64,000 nt of DNA. Origin: Portibacter marinus (GTDB taxonomy: Bacteria; Bacteroidota; Bacteroidia; Chitinophagales; Saprospiraceae). This document shows, in pieces, positions 25,315 to 33,855 of this stretch. Position numbers and translations under genes: made by a program. The number at the start of each line of letters is the position of its first letter. The first letter of the stretch is position 1. The stretch spans positions 1-64,000 of the forward strand of contig NZ_JAJNKB010000010.1 in NCBI RefSeq assembly GCF_021533195.1. The letters run 5' to 3'. The notes beneath the pieces are model-generated. The model had not been told where the DNA came from and did no database searches. It saw nothing but the letters and a program-made list of their open reading frames with translations.

Positions 25315-26049
25315 ATGAAAACCTGTATCTATATTTTCCTATTAGCGATGTTTCCCAACTTTTTATATGCTTGTGACTGCTACTTTAATTCGTTTTGCAT
25401 CAATGCGCAAAACTCTGCAAACATAGTAGAGCTGGAGGTTTTGGAAATTAGTAAGAAAGATTATTATCATACAATAGATTTCAAAGTTACGGAGGTATTT
25501 AAGGCTATAAAGAATACATTTCCAAAATACTTATCATATAAAGCTCAAGGTGATTGTTCGTATAATCTCCAAAATTTCGCGAATATAGGAGATCGATTAA
25601 TTTTTGTCATTGGAAATACTGAAAGTAGTCCTGATACAAAATATCCTATTTTTAAAGTTTTCAATTGCACTGAAGTGATGCTCAGAAGAATGGGAAATTG
25701 GATACATGGTACTATTCTTGACAATGGTCGTCTTTACCAAAGAATTCATATCGATGAATTTAGACTGAAAATTCACGATCTGTGTAATGCTAGATTATCA
25801 GTGTATAATTCTCTGGTAGATCGAATATTCGTAAAATATAATGAAATCCATATTGTTTTGACCAACCCTCTTAACCACAGTAATGTCAATATCTATAATT
25901 CTCTGGGCCAATTGATATTTTCAAAAAAAATGAACGACCACCAAGATCATATGATCATTCAAGCTGCTGATTGGTCATCTGCTGTTTACTTTGTACAATT
26001 TGAATATAGAGGTGTCAGTATGGTGACGGCTGTAGCACTGACATATTGA
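25315..26049 (+). CDS. Secreted protein with type IX secretion sorting tail
   Basis: The 244-residue product has a signal peptide ending LYAC and a CDCYFNSFC start. Its N-terminal half (about 20-130) resembles the TIMP/NTR OB-fold: a C-x-C start, NIVELEVLEI, DFKVTEVFKAI and a later GDRLIFVIG with an internal Cys pair. The last 70 residues match the T9SS type A sorting domain: NVNIYNSLGQLIFSKKM followed by SSAVYFVQFEYRG. Such tails direct export through the outer membrane and cell-surface attachment or release. The function of the OB-like part is unknown; similar proteins are widespread in gliding Bacteroidota. No promoter is obvious in the 67-base gap after rnpA. Confidence 0.78.
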   Translation: MKTCIYIFLLAMFPNFLYACDCYFNSFCINAQNSANIVELEVLEISKKDYYHTIDFKVTEVFKAIKNTFPKYLSYKAQGDCSYNLQNFANIGDRLIFVIGNTESSPDTKYPIFKVFNCTEVMLRRMGNWIHGTILDNGRLYQRIHIDEFRLKIHDLCNARLSVYNSLVDRIFVKYNEIHIVLTNPLNHSNVNIYNSLGQLIFSKKMNDHQDHMIIQAADWSSAVYFVQFEYRGVSMVTAVALTY

Positions 26050-26055
26050 TAACCA

Positions 26056-26087
26056 CTTGACAATGAAAAAGATATAGCTTAGGTTTG
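26056..26087 (+). promoter_or_regulatory. Promoter (CTTG-N20-TAGGTTTG) abutting the next ATG
   Basis: CTTG at 26056-26059 and TAGGTTTG at 26080-26087 are 20 bases apart and fit the Bacteroidota promoter pattern. The -7 box ends four bases (tatc) before the ATG at 26092, predicting a leaderless message. Confidence 0.6.
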
Positions 26088-26091
26088 TATC

Positions 26092-26868
26092 ATGTCTGAC
26101 TTCTTAGAAAAAGAGGATAAAAGAAAAGCCGAAAGCATTGCCTTTGCTGAACCAACAAAGGAAACAGCCCAACAAACCGCCATGCTCAAACCACCAGCTA
26201 GTCCGGTTTCTTCCTCTAAATCACCCATTCAAAAGAAAGAGACAAAAAATGAAAAGAAGAAATCAGGTGATGATTCAGGTGTGGATATTGATATCAAACT
26301 ACTTCCTCCAAAATTACAAATGTCATTCTGGAGATTTAAGTTGATGGCCGATACAGGCGGTACAAAATTTAAGTATTCACAGGGCGACTTTAGCACAGGA
26401 CTGGGTTATAAATATGGTTCATCATTAAGTTTAGGCGTCTCTAAAGGGCCCTTTTCAGGAAGTGCTTCCTACCAACCCGGAGCTTCTGATTTCACACTAG
26501 GTGCAGGTTATAAGCAAGGAGCTTTTAATGCTGGCCTCTCCGTAAATCCACTTGGACAATCAGCTTCTCTAAGTCTTGGCCTGGGCGCACCATTGGCTCC
26601 CATGCCTGAACCCTTCAGTATGGCCATGCAATCAGGAGGAGATGCAGCTACCAACATGATGATGCAGGGACCCATGGCCCCATTAAATGATCCTATGGGA
26701 TATTACGATCACAACAAAGACAACATAGCAGACATCTCCAAAGCTGCAAAAATGGCAGGAGACCTGGCCAAGCAGGGCAAAGGGATTAAATTTGGCGCCG
26801 GTGCTCGCCTCAGTGCAAGCCAATTAAGTGGAATCTCATTGACGCTTGGCCTACAAGGTCATTTTTAA
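26092..26868 (+). CDS. Orphan soluble protein with disordered N-terminus and Gly-rich beta repeats
   Basis: The 258-residue product lacks a signal peptide or membrane helix. Residues 1-70 are Lys/Pro/Ser/Glu-rich and probably disordered (SPIQKKETKNEKKK). From about 88 there are alternating short strands with Gly/Ser turns: TKFKYSQGDF, STGLGYKYGSSLSLGVS, PFSGSASYQPG, DFTLGAGYKQG, AFNAGLSVNPLG and SASLSLGLG. A Met/Pro-rich stretch follows (about 165-205) and a last pair of strands ends SLTLGLQGHF. I do not recognise a family. The disordered leader loosely recalls cargo of extracellular contractile injection systems, but no such genes are in the window. Its own strong promoter argues for a real gene. 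Confidence 0.6.
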   Translation: MSDFLEKEDKRKAESIAFAEPTKETAQQTAMLKPPASPVSSSKSPIQKKETKNEKKKSGDDSGVDIDIKLLPPKLQMSFWRFKLMADTGGTKFKYSQGDFSTGLGYKYGSSLSLGVSKGPFSGSASYQPGASDFTLGAGYKQGAFNAGLSVNPLGQSASLSLGLGAPLAPMPEPFSMAMQSGGDAATNMMMQGPMAPLNDPMGYYDHNKDNIADISKAAKMAGDLAKQGKGIKFGAGARLSASQLSGISLTLGLQGHF

Positions 26869-26895
26869 GGGAAATCAAAGCTTTTAACAATAAAT

Positions 26896-26972
26896 GGTGT
26901 CTATATATATAGATCAATAACTATAAAAAAAATTACCATTCAGGTAAAAGTTGTACAATTGTATATGACACC
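26896..26972. repeat. 77-base AT-rich stretch bounded by GGTGTC/GACACC
   Basis: The gene-free stretch 26869-27169 holds GGTGTC at 26896 and its reverse complement GACACC at 26967, with further partial pairing inside (TATATA segments). A 14-base palindrome TCTATATATATAGA lies next to the left arm. The rest of the stretch up to the MarR operator is AT-rich with only a 22-codon frame at 27029-27097 that I do not call. Chance cannot be excluded. Confidence 0.25.
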
Positions 26973-27148
26973 TGATGCTAGAATAAAAGTCCATTAAGAC
27001 ATTTAATTTTGAGAACTATCCTTCTGCAATGGATCTCATTAGAATTTCTGATGAATTAAAGAGTGTCACCACGAAATATGTTAAATCACGGCTCTAAAGC
27101 ACAAAAAAATCACATTTTTTAAACCTTTCCCACATTTGTCTGTCCTAA

Positions 27149-27166
27149 TAGTTCATAAATGAACTA
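27149..27166. promoter_or_regulatory. Operator palindrome upstream of the MarR-family gene
   Basis: TAGTTCATAAATGAACTA is a perfect eight-base inverted repeat with a two-base centre. It lies four bases before the regulator's start codon. A near-consensus -7 box CACATTTG at 27131-27138 stands just upstream, so a bound repressor would sit over the transcription start. The size and symmetry fit a MarR-dimer site and autoregulation of the efflux operon. Confidence 0.65.
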
Positions 27167-27169
27167 ATA

Positions 27170-27628
27170 TTGTTGGCAGATTTTAACCCTTATCATCATT
27201 TTGGTTTTTTAACACATCGAGTGGCGCGTTTAATGGATCAATTTATGGAGCCTATGTTGAAAAGCAAAGGTTATCATTTCCCGGTCTCGTGTATAGGAAT
27301 ACTGGCAGATCTATGGTCTGGCGATGGCATTACTCAAAAAGAACTAGGCACCTCAATGGTGAAAACTAAAAGTAGTGTAAATAAAATGTTAGAAGCGCTG
27401 GAGAACCATGGTCTGGTCACCAAAAAAGTTGATCCTGATGATAAAAGAAATAAGCTTATTTTTCTGACAGCAAAAGGTCATGAATTCAGAGAGCTGTTAG
27501 AGAAGCAATCCCTTTTTTACCAATCAAAATATTTACAAGAACACTCAGACGAAGAAATCAACATCGCTAAAAGCGTACTCAAATCCATTTACCTAAACCT
27601 TAAAGACAAAGTCAAAACTGCGTATTAA
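27170..27628 (+). CDS. MarR-family transcriptional regulator of the efflux operon
   Basis: The 152-residue winged-helix protein has the MarR layout: dimer helix HHFGFLTHRVARLMDQFMEPML, the HTH around TQKELGTSMVKTKSSVNKMLEALENHGLV (about 62-90), and the wing VDPDDKRNKLIFLTAKGHEF. No ATG lies before the first conserved helix, so translation probably begins at one of two adjacent TTG codons (27170 or 27173). MarR proteins usually repress efflux genes and release DNA on binding phenolic or lipophilic ligands. The adaptor gene starts two bases after its stop, so it heads the operon. Confidence 0.85.
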   Translation: MLADFNPYHHFGFLTHRVARLMDQFMEPMLKSKGYHFPVSCIGILADLWSGDGITQKELGTSMVKTKSSVNKMLEALENHGLVTKKVDPDDKRNKLIFLTAKGHEFRELLEKQSLFYQSKYLQEHSDEEINIAKSVLKSIYLNLKDKVKTAY

Positions 27629-27630
27629 AT

Positions 27631-28752
27631 ATGAAAAAAGGCACAAGAAAAAACATCATTTCTGCCATCATAACCATCATAATATTGTTGGCGGGACTAT
27701 TCATTTTCAGAAAGTTTTCCAGCCAGAAAGAATCAACAGTAGGAAGTGCTGAAGTAAAGAAAGAATTAAGAACTGTAAAGGTCGACTATTTTTCCGGAGA
27801 AGACATCCCCAATACGATCGAGGTAGATGGAAGAATTCAGGCTTACGAACGCGTCTCCATCAGTTCTAAAGTGACAGGTGTAATGGAAGAAAATTCAGCA
27901 AACGTAAGAGAGGGAAGATACTTTAAAAAAGGTGATTTATTATACGCTATTGATGACAGAGAGGCCATTTTCAATCTTCAATCACAAAAGAGTGCACTTT
28001 TTACAAGCATTGCCCAGATGATGCCTGACCTGAAATTCGATTACGAGGAAGCCTTTACGAAGTGGGAAAAATATCTAAGTGGTTTTGAAGTAGATCAACC
28101 CATTCAACCGCTTCCCGATCCCACATCTGACCAGGAAAAGTATTTTGTGGCAGGTCGCAACATTTACAATCAATACTATAATATTAAAAGTCTGGAAACC
28201 AGGTTAAAAGATTATAAAATTTACGCACCGTTTTCAGGTATCGTCACCCAGTCCAATGTTTTTCCCGGTTCTATCATCAGTCCCGGACAAGTTCTAGCCA
28301 CCATGATCAACACCTCTGTTTATGAGATGACCTCGCCGATACCGCTGAACCAATTAAAGTATATCAAGACAGGTCAAAGCGTCAAATTAGAATCCAGAGA
28401 ACTCGGTCAGGATTGGACCGGACGAGTGAGCAGAATTGGCAACCAGATAGATCCGACTACTCAGAACATACCTATTTACATCACCGTTTCGGGTAGAGGG
28501 CTTACAAATGGTATGTACCTACAAGGGACATTAAGTGGTTCCACACTTGAAGATGTCATCAAGCTTCCAAAAGATATTTTCTTAAATCCTGAGACTATCT
28601 ATGTGGTTAAAGATTCCATCGTTAGGGCAAAGGAAATTGAATCCATAAAGCGGGTTTCCGATTATGTTTTAGTAAGGGGCCTTGAGCCAGATGAAGCGGT
28701 AGTTACGGGTTCATTGGCGGGTCTTTACGAAGGACAAAAAGTGAAGATATGA
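27631..28752 (+). CDS. RND efflux periplasmic adaptor (membrane fusion protein)
   Basis: The 373-residue protein has an N-terminal membrane anchor (about 10-26), a barrel-sandwich lipoyl half (TIEVDGRIQAYERVSISSKVTGVMEE near 50-75, NVREGRYFKKGDLLYAIDD), a short helical hairpin (about 108-190), the second lipoyl half (FSGIVTQSNVFPGSIISPGQVLATM) and a beta-barrel domain. It bridges the RND pump and the TolC channel in the periplasm. Its stop overlaps the RND gene start as ATGA, showing translational coupling. Confidence 0.92.
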   Translation: MKKGTRKNIISAIITIIILLAGLFIFRKFSSQKESTVGSAEVKKELRTVKVDYFSGEDIPNTIEVDGRIQAYERVSISSKVTGVMEENSANVREGRYFKKGDLLYAIDDREAIFNLQSQKSALFTSIAQMMPDLKFDYEEAFTKWEKYLSGFEVDQPIQPLPDPTSDQEKYFVAGRNIYNQYYNIKSLETRLKDYKIYAPFSGIVTQSNVFPGSIISPGQVLATMINTSVYEMTSPIPLNQLKYIKTGQSVKLESRELGQDWTGRVSRIGNQIDPTTQNIPIYITVSGRGLTNGMYLQGTLSGSTLEDVIKLPKDIFLNPETIYVVKDSIVRAKEIESIKRVSDYVLVRGLEPDEAVVTGSLAGLYEGQKVKI

Positions 28753-31700
28753 AAGGTGTAGTAAAGTACTTTATCAATAACGAGATCGCAGGAAATATAC
28801 TGATGATCTTACTATTCGTTGTAGGCATCATCGGACTCTTGCAGATGAAGACCACGTTTTTCCCGGAAGTGGAAAGCAGATTAATCGCCATTCAAGCCAT
28901 TTATCCGGGATCATCACCTGAGGAGGTGGAGGAAGGCATTGTTTCCAAAATTGAAGAAAACCTTAAAGGTCTAACTGGTGTGGAACGAGTCACTTCAGTG
29001 TCTTCTGAAAATTCTGCCAATATTAATGTCGAAGTATTAAAGGGTTTCGACACTGACGTCATTTTGCAAGATGTCAAGAATGCGGTAGACAGAATCAGTA
29101 GTTTTCCTGTGGACATGGAACCACTGGTCATTTTCAAACAAGAAAACCTGGGTTTTGCCATCAATTTTGCTATTTCAGGAGATGTACCCCTAAAAACACT
29201 CAAGACCATAGCCAGGCAAGCAGAAGATGACATCAGAGCCTTAGAGGATGTGTCAAAAGTGGAGTTATCTGGTTTCCCAGATGAGGAAATTGAAATTACT
29301 TTTCGGGAGGAAGATTTACGAGCCAACAATATCACATTTTCAGAGGCTGCAAACAGAATCAGATTAACCAATTTGGAGGTGACTGGAGGTACCATTAAGA
29401 CTGAAACGGAGGAGTTGTTGATTCGTGCCAATAATAAACAATACAATGCTGCCGATCTACAAGACATCGTTATCAAAACAAATCCAGACGGAGGTGTGGT
29501 CAGACTTTACGAGATAGCAGACATTAAAGATCGATTTACCGACCGACCACAAAGAACATACGTTGATGGCAACCCTGCCGTAGTCGTGGTGGTGCAAAAC
29601 ACATTAGAAGAGGACATGCTCGATGTGACCGACAAGGTCAAAACCTATCTCCAAGAGTTCGAAAAGAAATTCCCGGAAGTAGATGCCACCATATTGCGTG
29701 ACGGATCTATCACTTTAAGACAAAGGATTGACCTTTTAACCAGCAATGGAATTACAGGATTCATTATCGTTTTGATTCTTTTAGCCATGTTTCTCCATTA
29801 CAGGTTGGCCTTCTGGGTAGCACTTGCCATTCCAATCTCCTTTGCAGGCATGTTTATTTTTGCGAGTTTGATAGGTGTTACCATCAATGTCATCTCACTT
29901 TTCGGGATGATCATCGTCATTGGTATCTTAGTGGATGATGGTATTGTAATCGCAGAGAACATTTATCAGCATTATGAGGATGGCGAGCCTGCATTTAAAG
30001 CTGCGTTGAATGGCACCATGGAAGTGCTTCCAGCTGTATTTTCAGCAATCATCACTACCGTTATCGCTTTTTCCGCCTTCTTTTTCATAGATGGCCGATT
30101 GGGTGACTTCTTCCGCGAAATGGCCATTGTCGTAATTTTTTCATTGGTTTTCTCTTTGGTGGAAGGTGCATTAATTCTCCCTGCACATATTGCACATTCG
30201 AAAGCCTTGGCTAGAGACCGAAAGCCTAATATGATTCAGAGAGGCCTGGACAATATGATGCTTTTTCTAAAGGACCGATTATATGGTCCGATATTGAACT
30301 GGGCGGTACGGTATAATTGGCCTACACTGGCCATCTGTTGTGCGGGATTATTCGTTGTTGCCGGAGCTTTATCAGGAGGGTTAATCAAGTCTACTTTCTT
30401 CCCTGTGATCCCTAGAGAAAATTTTCAGGTACAGTTGAAATTAGCCTCAGGTACTCGGGAAGACATCACACTCGATGTTTTGAATAGAATAGAGGATGCA
30501 GTTGTAGCGGTAAATGATGAGCTTAAAGAGGAATTTTTCGGTGATAGCATCAATCCCATAGAGAATATTCAGAAAACGATAGGGCCTTCAAGTTATGAAG
30601 GCAATTTGAATGTGGCCTTGTTAGAAGGAGAAACCAGGGGAGATGTCACTGCAAATGTAATCATCGGACGAATCAGGGAAAAAGTAGGGCCATTGCCCAT
30701 GGCAGAAACTTTTACTTTTGGAAGCGGTTCTCCTTTTGGAAAGGCATTATCCCTATCTCTACTGGGAGAAGATGGAGACCAACTTTCTGCGGCTGTGGAT
30801 GCGGTCAAGGCCAATCTGGAAAAAATTCCTGATCTAAAGGACATCGTAGACAACAATCAGGAAGGTCTTAAGGAAATTGAATTGGAATTGACTCAGAAAG
30901 CCTACAACCTCGGTTTTACGCTAAGTGATATTATCAGCCAGGTTCGCCAGGGATTCTTTGGTGCAGAGGCTCAAAGAATTCAACGAGGTGAGGATGAAGT
31001 CAGAATCTGGGTGCGCTATGGTGAAGAAGATAGGTCTGATATTTCGGATCTTTCAGACATGCGCATTCGAACTCCGGATGGTCAGTCCATTCCATTGGAA
31101 GAATTGGCCACCTTTAACACAGAAAGAGGGGTTATCAATATAAATAGAATAGAGGGAGCCCGAGAAGTAAGAATTGAAGCAGACGTGGCTAATGATCAGG
31201 TAAGTATCAGTGATGTAACGTCAGATGTCAGAAATGTCATTCTTCCGGAAACACTAAAAGAATTTCCCGGAGTTGTTGCTTCATTTGAAGGTCAGGAACG
31301 GGAACAGGCTAAAACAAGGGATTCTTTACAACTGGTGATGCCCATCATTTTTCTTATGATGCTTTTTGTCATCATTTTAACCTTTAAATCAGTCAGCCAG
31401 GCCCTGATCGTCTTCGCTTTGCTACCCTTTGGTTTTATCGGTGTGGGAGCCGGTCATTATATACATGGTTTGCCCATATCCTTATTTTCAATACTCGGAG
31501 TCATTGCGCTCATCGGTATTTTTGTTAATGATGCCCTGGTCTTTATCACCACTTATAATGAAAAGATAAAGAACGGCGTCCCGCAGCAACAAGCGGTTAT
31601 AGAAACTGGACGTTCTAGATTCAGACCTATTTTATTGACCTCTATAACTACCATTGCTGGCTTGGCACCGCTGATTCTGGAGAAGAGCTTTCAGGCACAA

Positions 31701-31985
31701 TTCTTAATACCAATGGCTATTTCTGTTGCATATGGCTTACTTTTCGGAACTTTTGTACTCCTGGTCCTAATCCCGGCATTACTAATGATTGTCAATAGAA
31801 TTAAACGGACGGCCATACATGCCTATGAAGGTGAAAAGCCCAGCAGAGAAATGGTAGAACCAGCCTATCCGGGACGTCAATCCAACTTCCTGGTATTTCT
31901 ATTTGCCGGTCTGGTTGCCTTACTCATTTTTGGAATGCTGGTTTTTGGATTATTCAAGGCGAGCTCGGTATTTGCATTAATATGA
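28749..31985 (+). CDS. RND-family efflux permease
   Basis: The 1078-residue inner-membrane pump has the AcrB/MexB-like order: TM1 at about 13-30, a periplasmic porter part, TM2-TM6 from about 335 (GFIIVLILLAMFLHYRLAFWVALAIPISFAGMF), the second periplasmic half, and TM8-TM12 from about 855. GILVDDGIVIAENIY near 393-407 marks TM4, where the Asp residues of the proton relay are present. Members of this branch in Bacteroidota expel drugs, dyes, bile-like or organic acids; the substrate is unknown. It overlaps both neighbours by four bases. Confidence 0.93.
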   Translation: MKGVVKYFINNEIAGNILMILLFVVGIIGLLQMKTTFFPEVESRLIAIQAIYPGSSPEEVEEGIVSKIEENLKGLTGVERVTSVSSENSANINVEVLKGFDTDVILQDVKNAVDRISSFPVDMEPLVIFKQENLGFAINFAISGDVPLKTLKTIARQAEDDIRALEDVSKVELSGFPDEEIEITFREEDLRANNITFSEAANRIRLTNLEVTGGTIKTETEELLIRANNKQYNAADLQDIVIKTNPDGGVVRLYEIADIKDRFTDRPQRTYVDGNPAVVVVVQNTLEEDMLDVTDKVKTYLQEFEKKFPEVDATILRDGSITLRQRIDLLTSNGITGFIIVLILLAMFLHYRLAFWVALAIPISFAGMFIFASLIGVTINVISLFGMIIVIGILVDDGIVIAENIYQHYEDGEPAFKAALNGTMEVLPAVFSAIITTVIAFSAFFFIDGRLGDFFREMAIVVIFSLVFSLVEGALILPAHIAHSKALARDRKPNMIQRGLDNMMLFLKDRLYGPILNWAVRYNWPTLAICCAGLFVVAGALSGGLIKSTFFPVIPRENFQVQLKLASGTREDITLDVLNRIEDAVVAVNDELKEEFFGDSINPIENIQKTIGPSSYEGNLNVALLEGETRGDVTANVIIGRIREKVGPLPMAETFTFGSGSPFGKALSLSLLGEDGDQLSAAVDAVKANLEKIPDLKDIVDNNQEGLKEIELELTQKAYNLGFTLSDIISQVRQGFFGAEAQRIQRGEDEVRIWVRYGEEDRSDISDLSDMRIRTPDGQSIPLEELATFNTERGVININRIEGAREVRIEADVANDQVSISDVTSDVRNVILPETLKEFPGVVASFEGQEREQAKTRDSLQLVMPIIFLMMLFVIILTFKSVSQALIVFALLPFGFIGVGAGHYIHGLPISLFSILGVIALIGIFVNDALVFITTYNEKIKNGVPQQQAVIETGRSRFRPILLTSITTIAGLAPLILEKSFQAQFLIPMAISVAYGLLFGTFVLLVLIPALLMIVNRIKRTAIHAYEGEKPSREMVEPAYPGRQSNFLVFLFAGLVALLIFGMLVFGLFKASSVFALI

Positions 31986-33307
31986 ACAAAATGAAATCAA
32001 TTTTATATTCCATCCTTTTTTTGACTGGTCTTTATGTCAATGGGCAGGAGGTTATGACACTTCCTAAAGCCATAGCGATAGGACTAGAAAATAACTTTCA
32101 AATCAGTATTGATGAGAAGTCAATTTTAATTGCTGAGAACAACAATACCTGGGCTCGGGCAGGAAAGCTGCCTACAATTGACCTCACTGCTAATTTTAAC
32201 AATACCATTACTCAGGATAATAACCCTGCAAGTTTCCTTCGAGGAGAATTTTACAATGGTTCCCTGAGTGCCAATCTGGGTATAAACTGGGTAGTATATG
32301 CCGGAGGTAGAGTGCAAATTGTAAAGGACCAATTAGACCTCGCAGTTACACAACAGCAGTTAAATAAGCAAAGTGGAATTCATGAATTAATGCGAAATAT
32401 CTATCAGGACTATCACGAAGTACTTTTTCAAAAAGAGCGACTTCTTGTATTGCAGTCCACTTTAAACTTATCTAAAGTCAGACTTGCTTATGAGGAAACA
32501 CGCAGGGACTTCGGCGCTACCAATAGCTTTAACCTGATACAATTTCAAAATGCTGTGTTATCGGATTCTATTAACCTGGTTAATCAAGATCAACAGGTAG
32601 AAATTGCCAAGCGCAATCTTTACAATACCCTGAATATTATCGGCTTTGCCAATTATATTTTCCCTGAAAGATTGCAATTACAGGATGAAGAGATAAGACT
32701 TGAAGCATTACAAGAAGTTCTACAGGAAGAGAATTACACTTTAAAAAGCCTTCAATTAATAGCAGACCTCGATCGACTCAATACCCAAATTGAAAGAACA
32801 AGCATGCTCCCTACGGTAAGCGTAAGCGCATCTGTGGGTGCCGCTGAAAACGCCTTCAAAATATTTGCTGAAAATCCTATGACTGGTGAACCTTATGACT
32901 TACTCTTTAGCAACCGCTTAAATGGAAGTGCAGGAGCTTCTGCCAGTTGGCGATTATACGACGGCGGCATCAGAAAAGATAATATCGCCAGTGCGATTAT
33001 TCAGGAAGATATCGATCGGCTTTCTATAGAACAAGCAGTGGCTACTATCGGCAACCAACTTGAGATATTGGTGGACAATTATAATAATCAAAGGAGAATC
33101 TTAAAGTTATCTGATGATCAAATAGCATTGGCAGAAAGAAACCTGACGATTACAGAAGAGCGCTTTAAGGGAGGACTGATCAGTTCTATCGATTTCAGAA
33201 ACGTTCAAAACCAATACATCAATGCTGCGTTTGCTAAGGTCAATGCGATATATTCCATTATAGTGACTAAAAGCGAGATTGACTTTTTAGTGGGAAAATT
33301 TGAGTAA
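31982..33307 (+). CDS. TolC-family outer membrane channel protein
   Basis: The 441-residue product has a signal peptide ending VNGQ (about 21) and two long repeats of amphipathic helices (about 25-215 and 230-435) with the beta strands typical of OEP proteins: GSLSANLGINWVVYAGGRV and GSAGASASWRLYDGGIRKD. AERNLTITEERFKGGLISSIDF near 382-403 is the usual TolC signature. It completes the tripartite pump encoded by the two preceding genes, with which it overlaps as ATGA. Confidence 0.92.
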   Translation: MNKMKSILYSILFLTGLYVNGQEVMTLPKAIAIGLENNFQISIDEKSILIAENNNTWARAGKLPTIDLTANFNNTITQDNNPASFLRGEFYNGSLSANLGINWVVYAGGRVQIVKDQLDLAVTQQQLNKQSGIHELMRNIYQDYHEVLFQKERLLVLQSTLNLSKVRLAYEETRRDFGATNSFNLIQFQNAVLSDSINLVNQDQQVEIAKRNLYNTLNIIGFANYIFPERLQLQDEEIRLEALQEVLQEENYTLKSLQLIADLDRLNTQIERTSMLPTVSVSASVGAAENAFKIFAENPMTGEPYDLLFSNRLNGSAGASASWRLYDGGIRKDNIASAIIQEDIDRLSIEQAVATIGNQLEILVDNYNNQRRILKLSDDQIALAERNLTITEERFKGGLISSIDFRNVQNQYINAAFAKVNAIYSIIVTKSEIDFLVGKFE

Positions 33308-33395
33308 AATCATATTTCACAATCATTTGTATAAGGTTTATCAGAGAAAGACATTGATTGTGATCCAATATGGTTGTAATAACTTCAGTTGCTCA

Positions 33396-33839
33396 ATGCA
33401 TACGCATACCAATCTGAGCAATTACTCCGCGCGCATCAATGAAATTGAAGCTTTTACCTATGGTATTGCAGACGCTTTGATTGAGAATGGTTTACTTTCT
33501 TCCAAAGCCATTTACAAGGTTGTTGAAAACCTAAAACAGCGAATGATTGAAAATCAGGAACAATTACATCCAGAAATCCAGGTAAGAATAGATAAAGAAA
33601 CTGCAAAAGAATATGTAGCAGTAAATTGTCCCTACTTTATCAGACACGAAGGTGGCTGTTGCACGCATAAAGATAAAGTTTCAGGAGCATGTACCATATA
33701 TGAAAACAGGCCAAGAGTGTGCTCAGAGTATTCTTGTGCGACTGATGACCGCATTTGGAAAGATTTCGACAAAATGGAATTGAACCTTGAATACATTCAG
33801 GAACACTTTAACAACCCTGATTTTCAAGGTGAAGGATAG
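33396..33839 (+). CDS. YkgJ-like cysteine-cluster protein
   Basis: I take the first ATG at 33396 (147 residues); a TTG at 33300, inside the end of the TolC gene, would add 32 residues with no family resemblance. The core NCPYFIRHEGGCCTHKDK then GACTIYENRPRVCSEYSC (about 80-117) matches the YkgJ-type pattern C...CC...C-x-x-Y-x-x-RP-x-x-C, thought to bind zinc or an Fe-S cluster. The function of the family is unknown. The C-terminal helix is acidic. It converges with pgi, 16 bases away. Confidence 0.68.
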   Translation: MHTHTNLSNYSARINEIEAFTYGIADALIENGLLSSKAIYKVVENLKQRMIENQEQLHPEIQVRIDKETAKEYVAVNCPYFIRHEGGCCTHKDKVSGACTIYENRPRVCSEYSCATDDRIWKDFDKMELNLEYIQEHFNNPDFQGEG

Positions 33840-33855
33840 GGAAATCACCAACTCA

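Noticed and set aside
27029-27097. 22-codon ORF upstream of the MarR gene
   Set aside because: Too short, no homology that I recognise, no promoter or conserved start; treated as chance.
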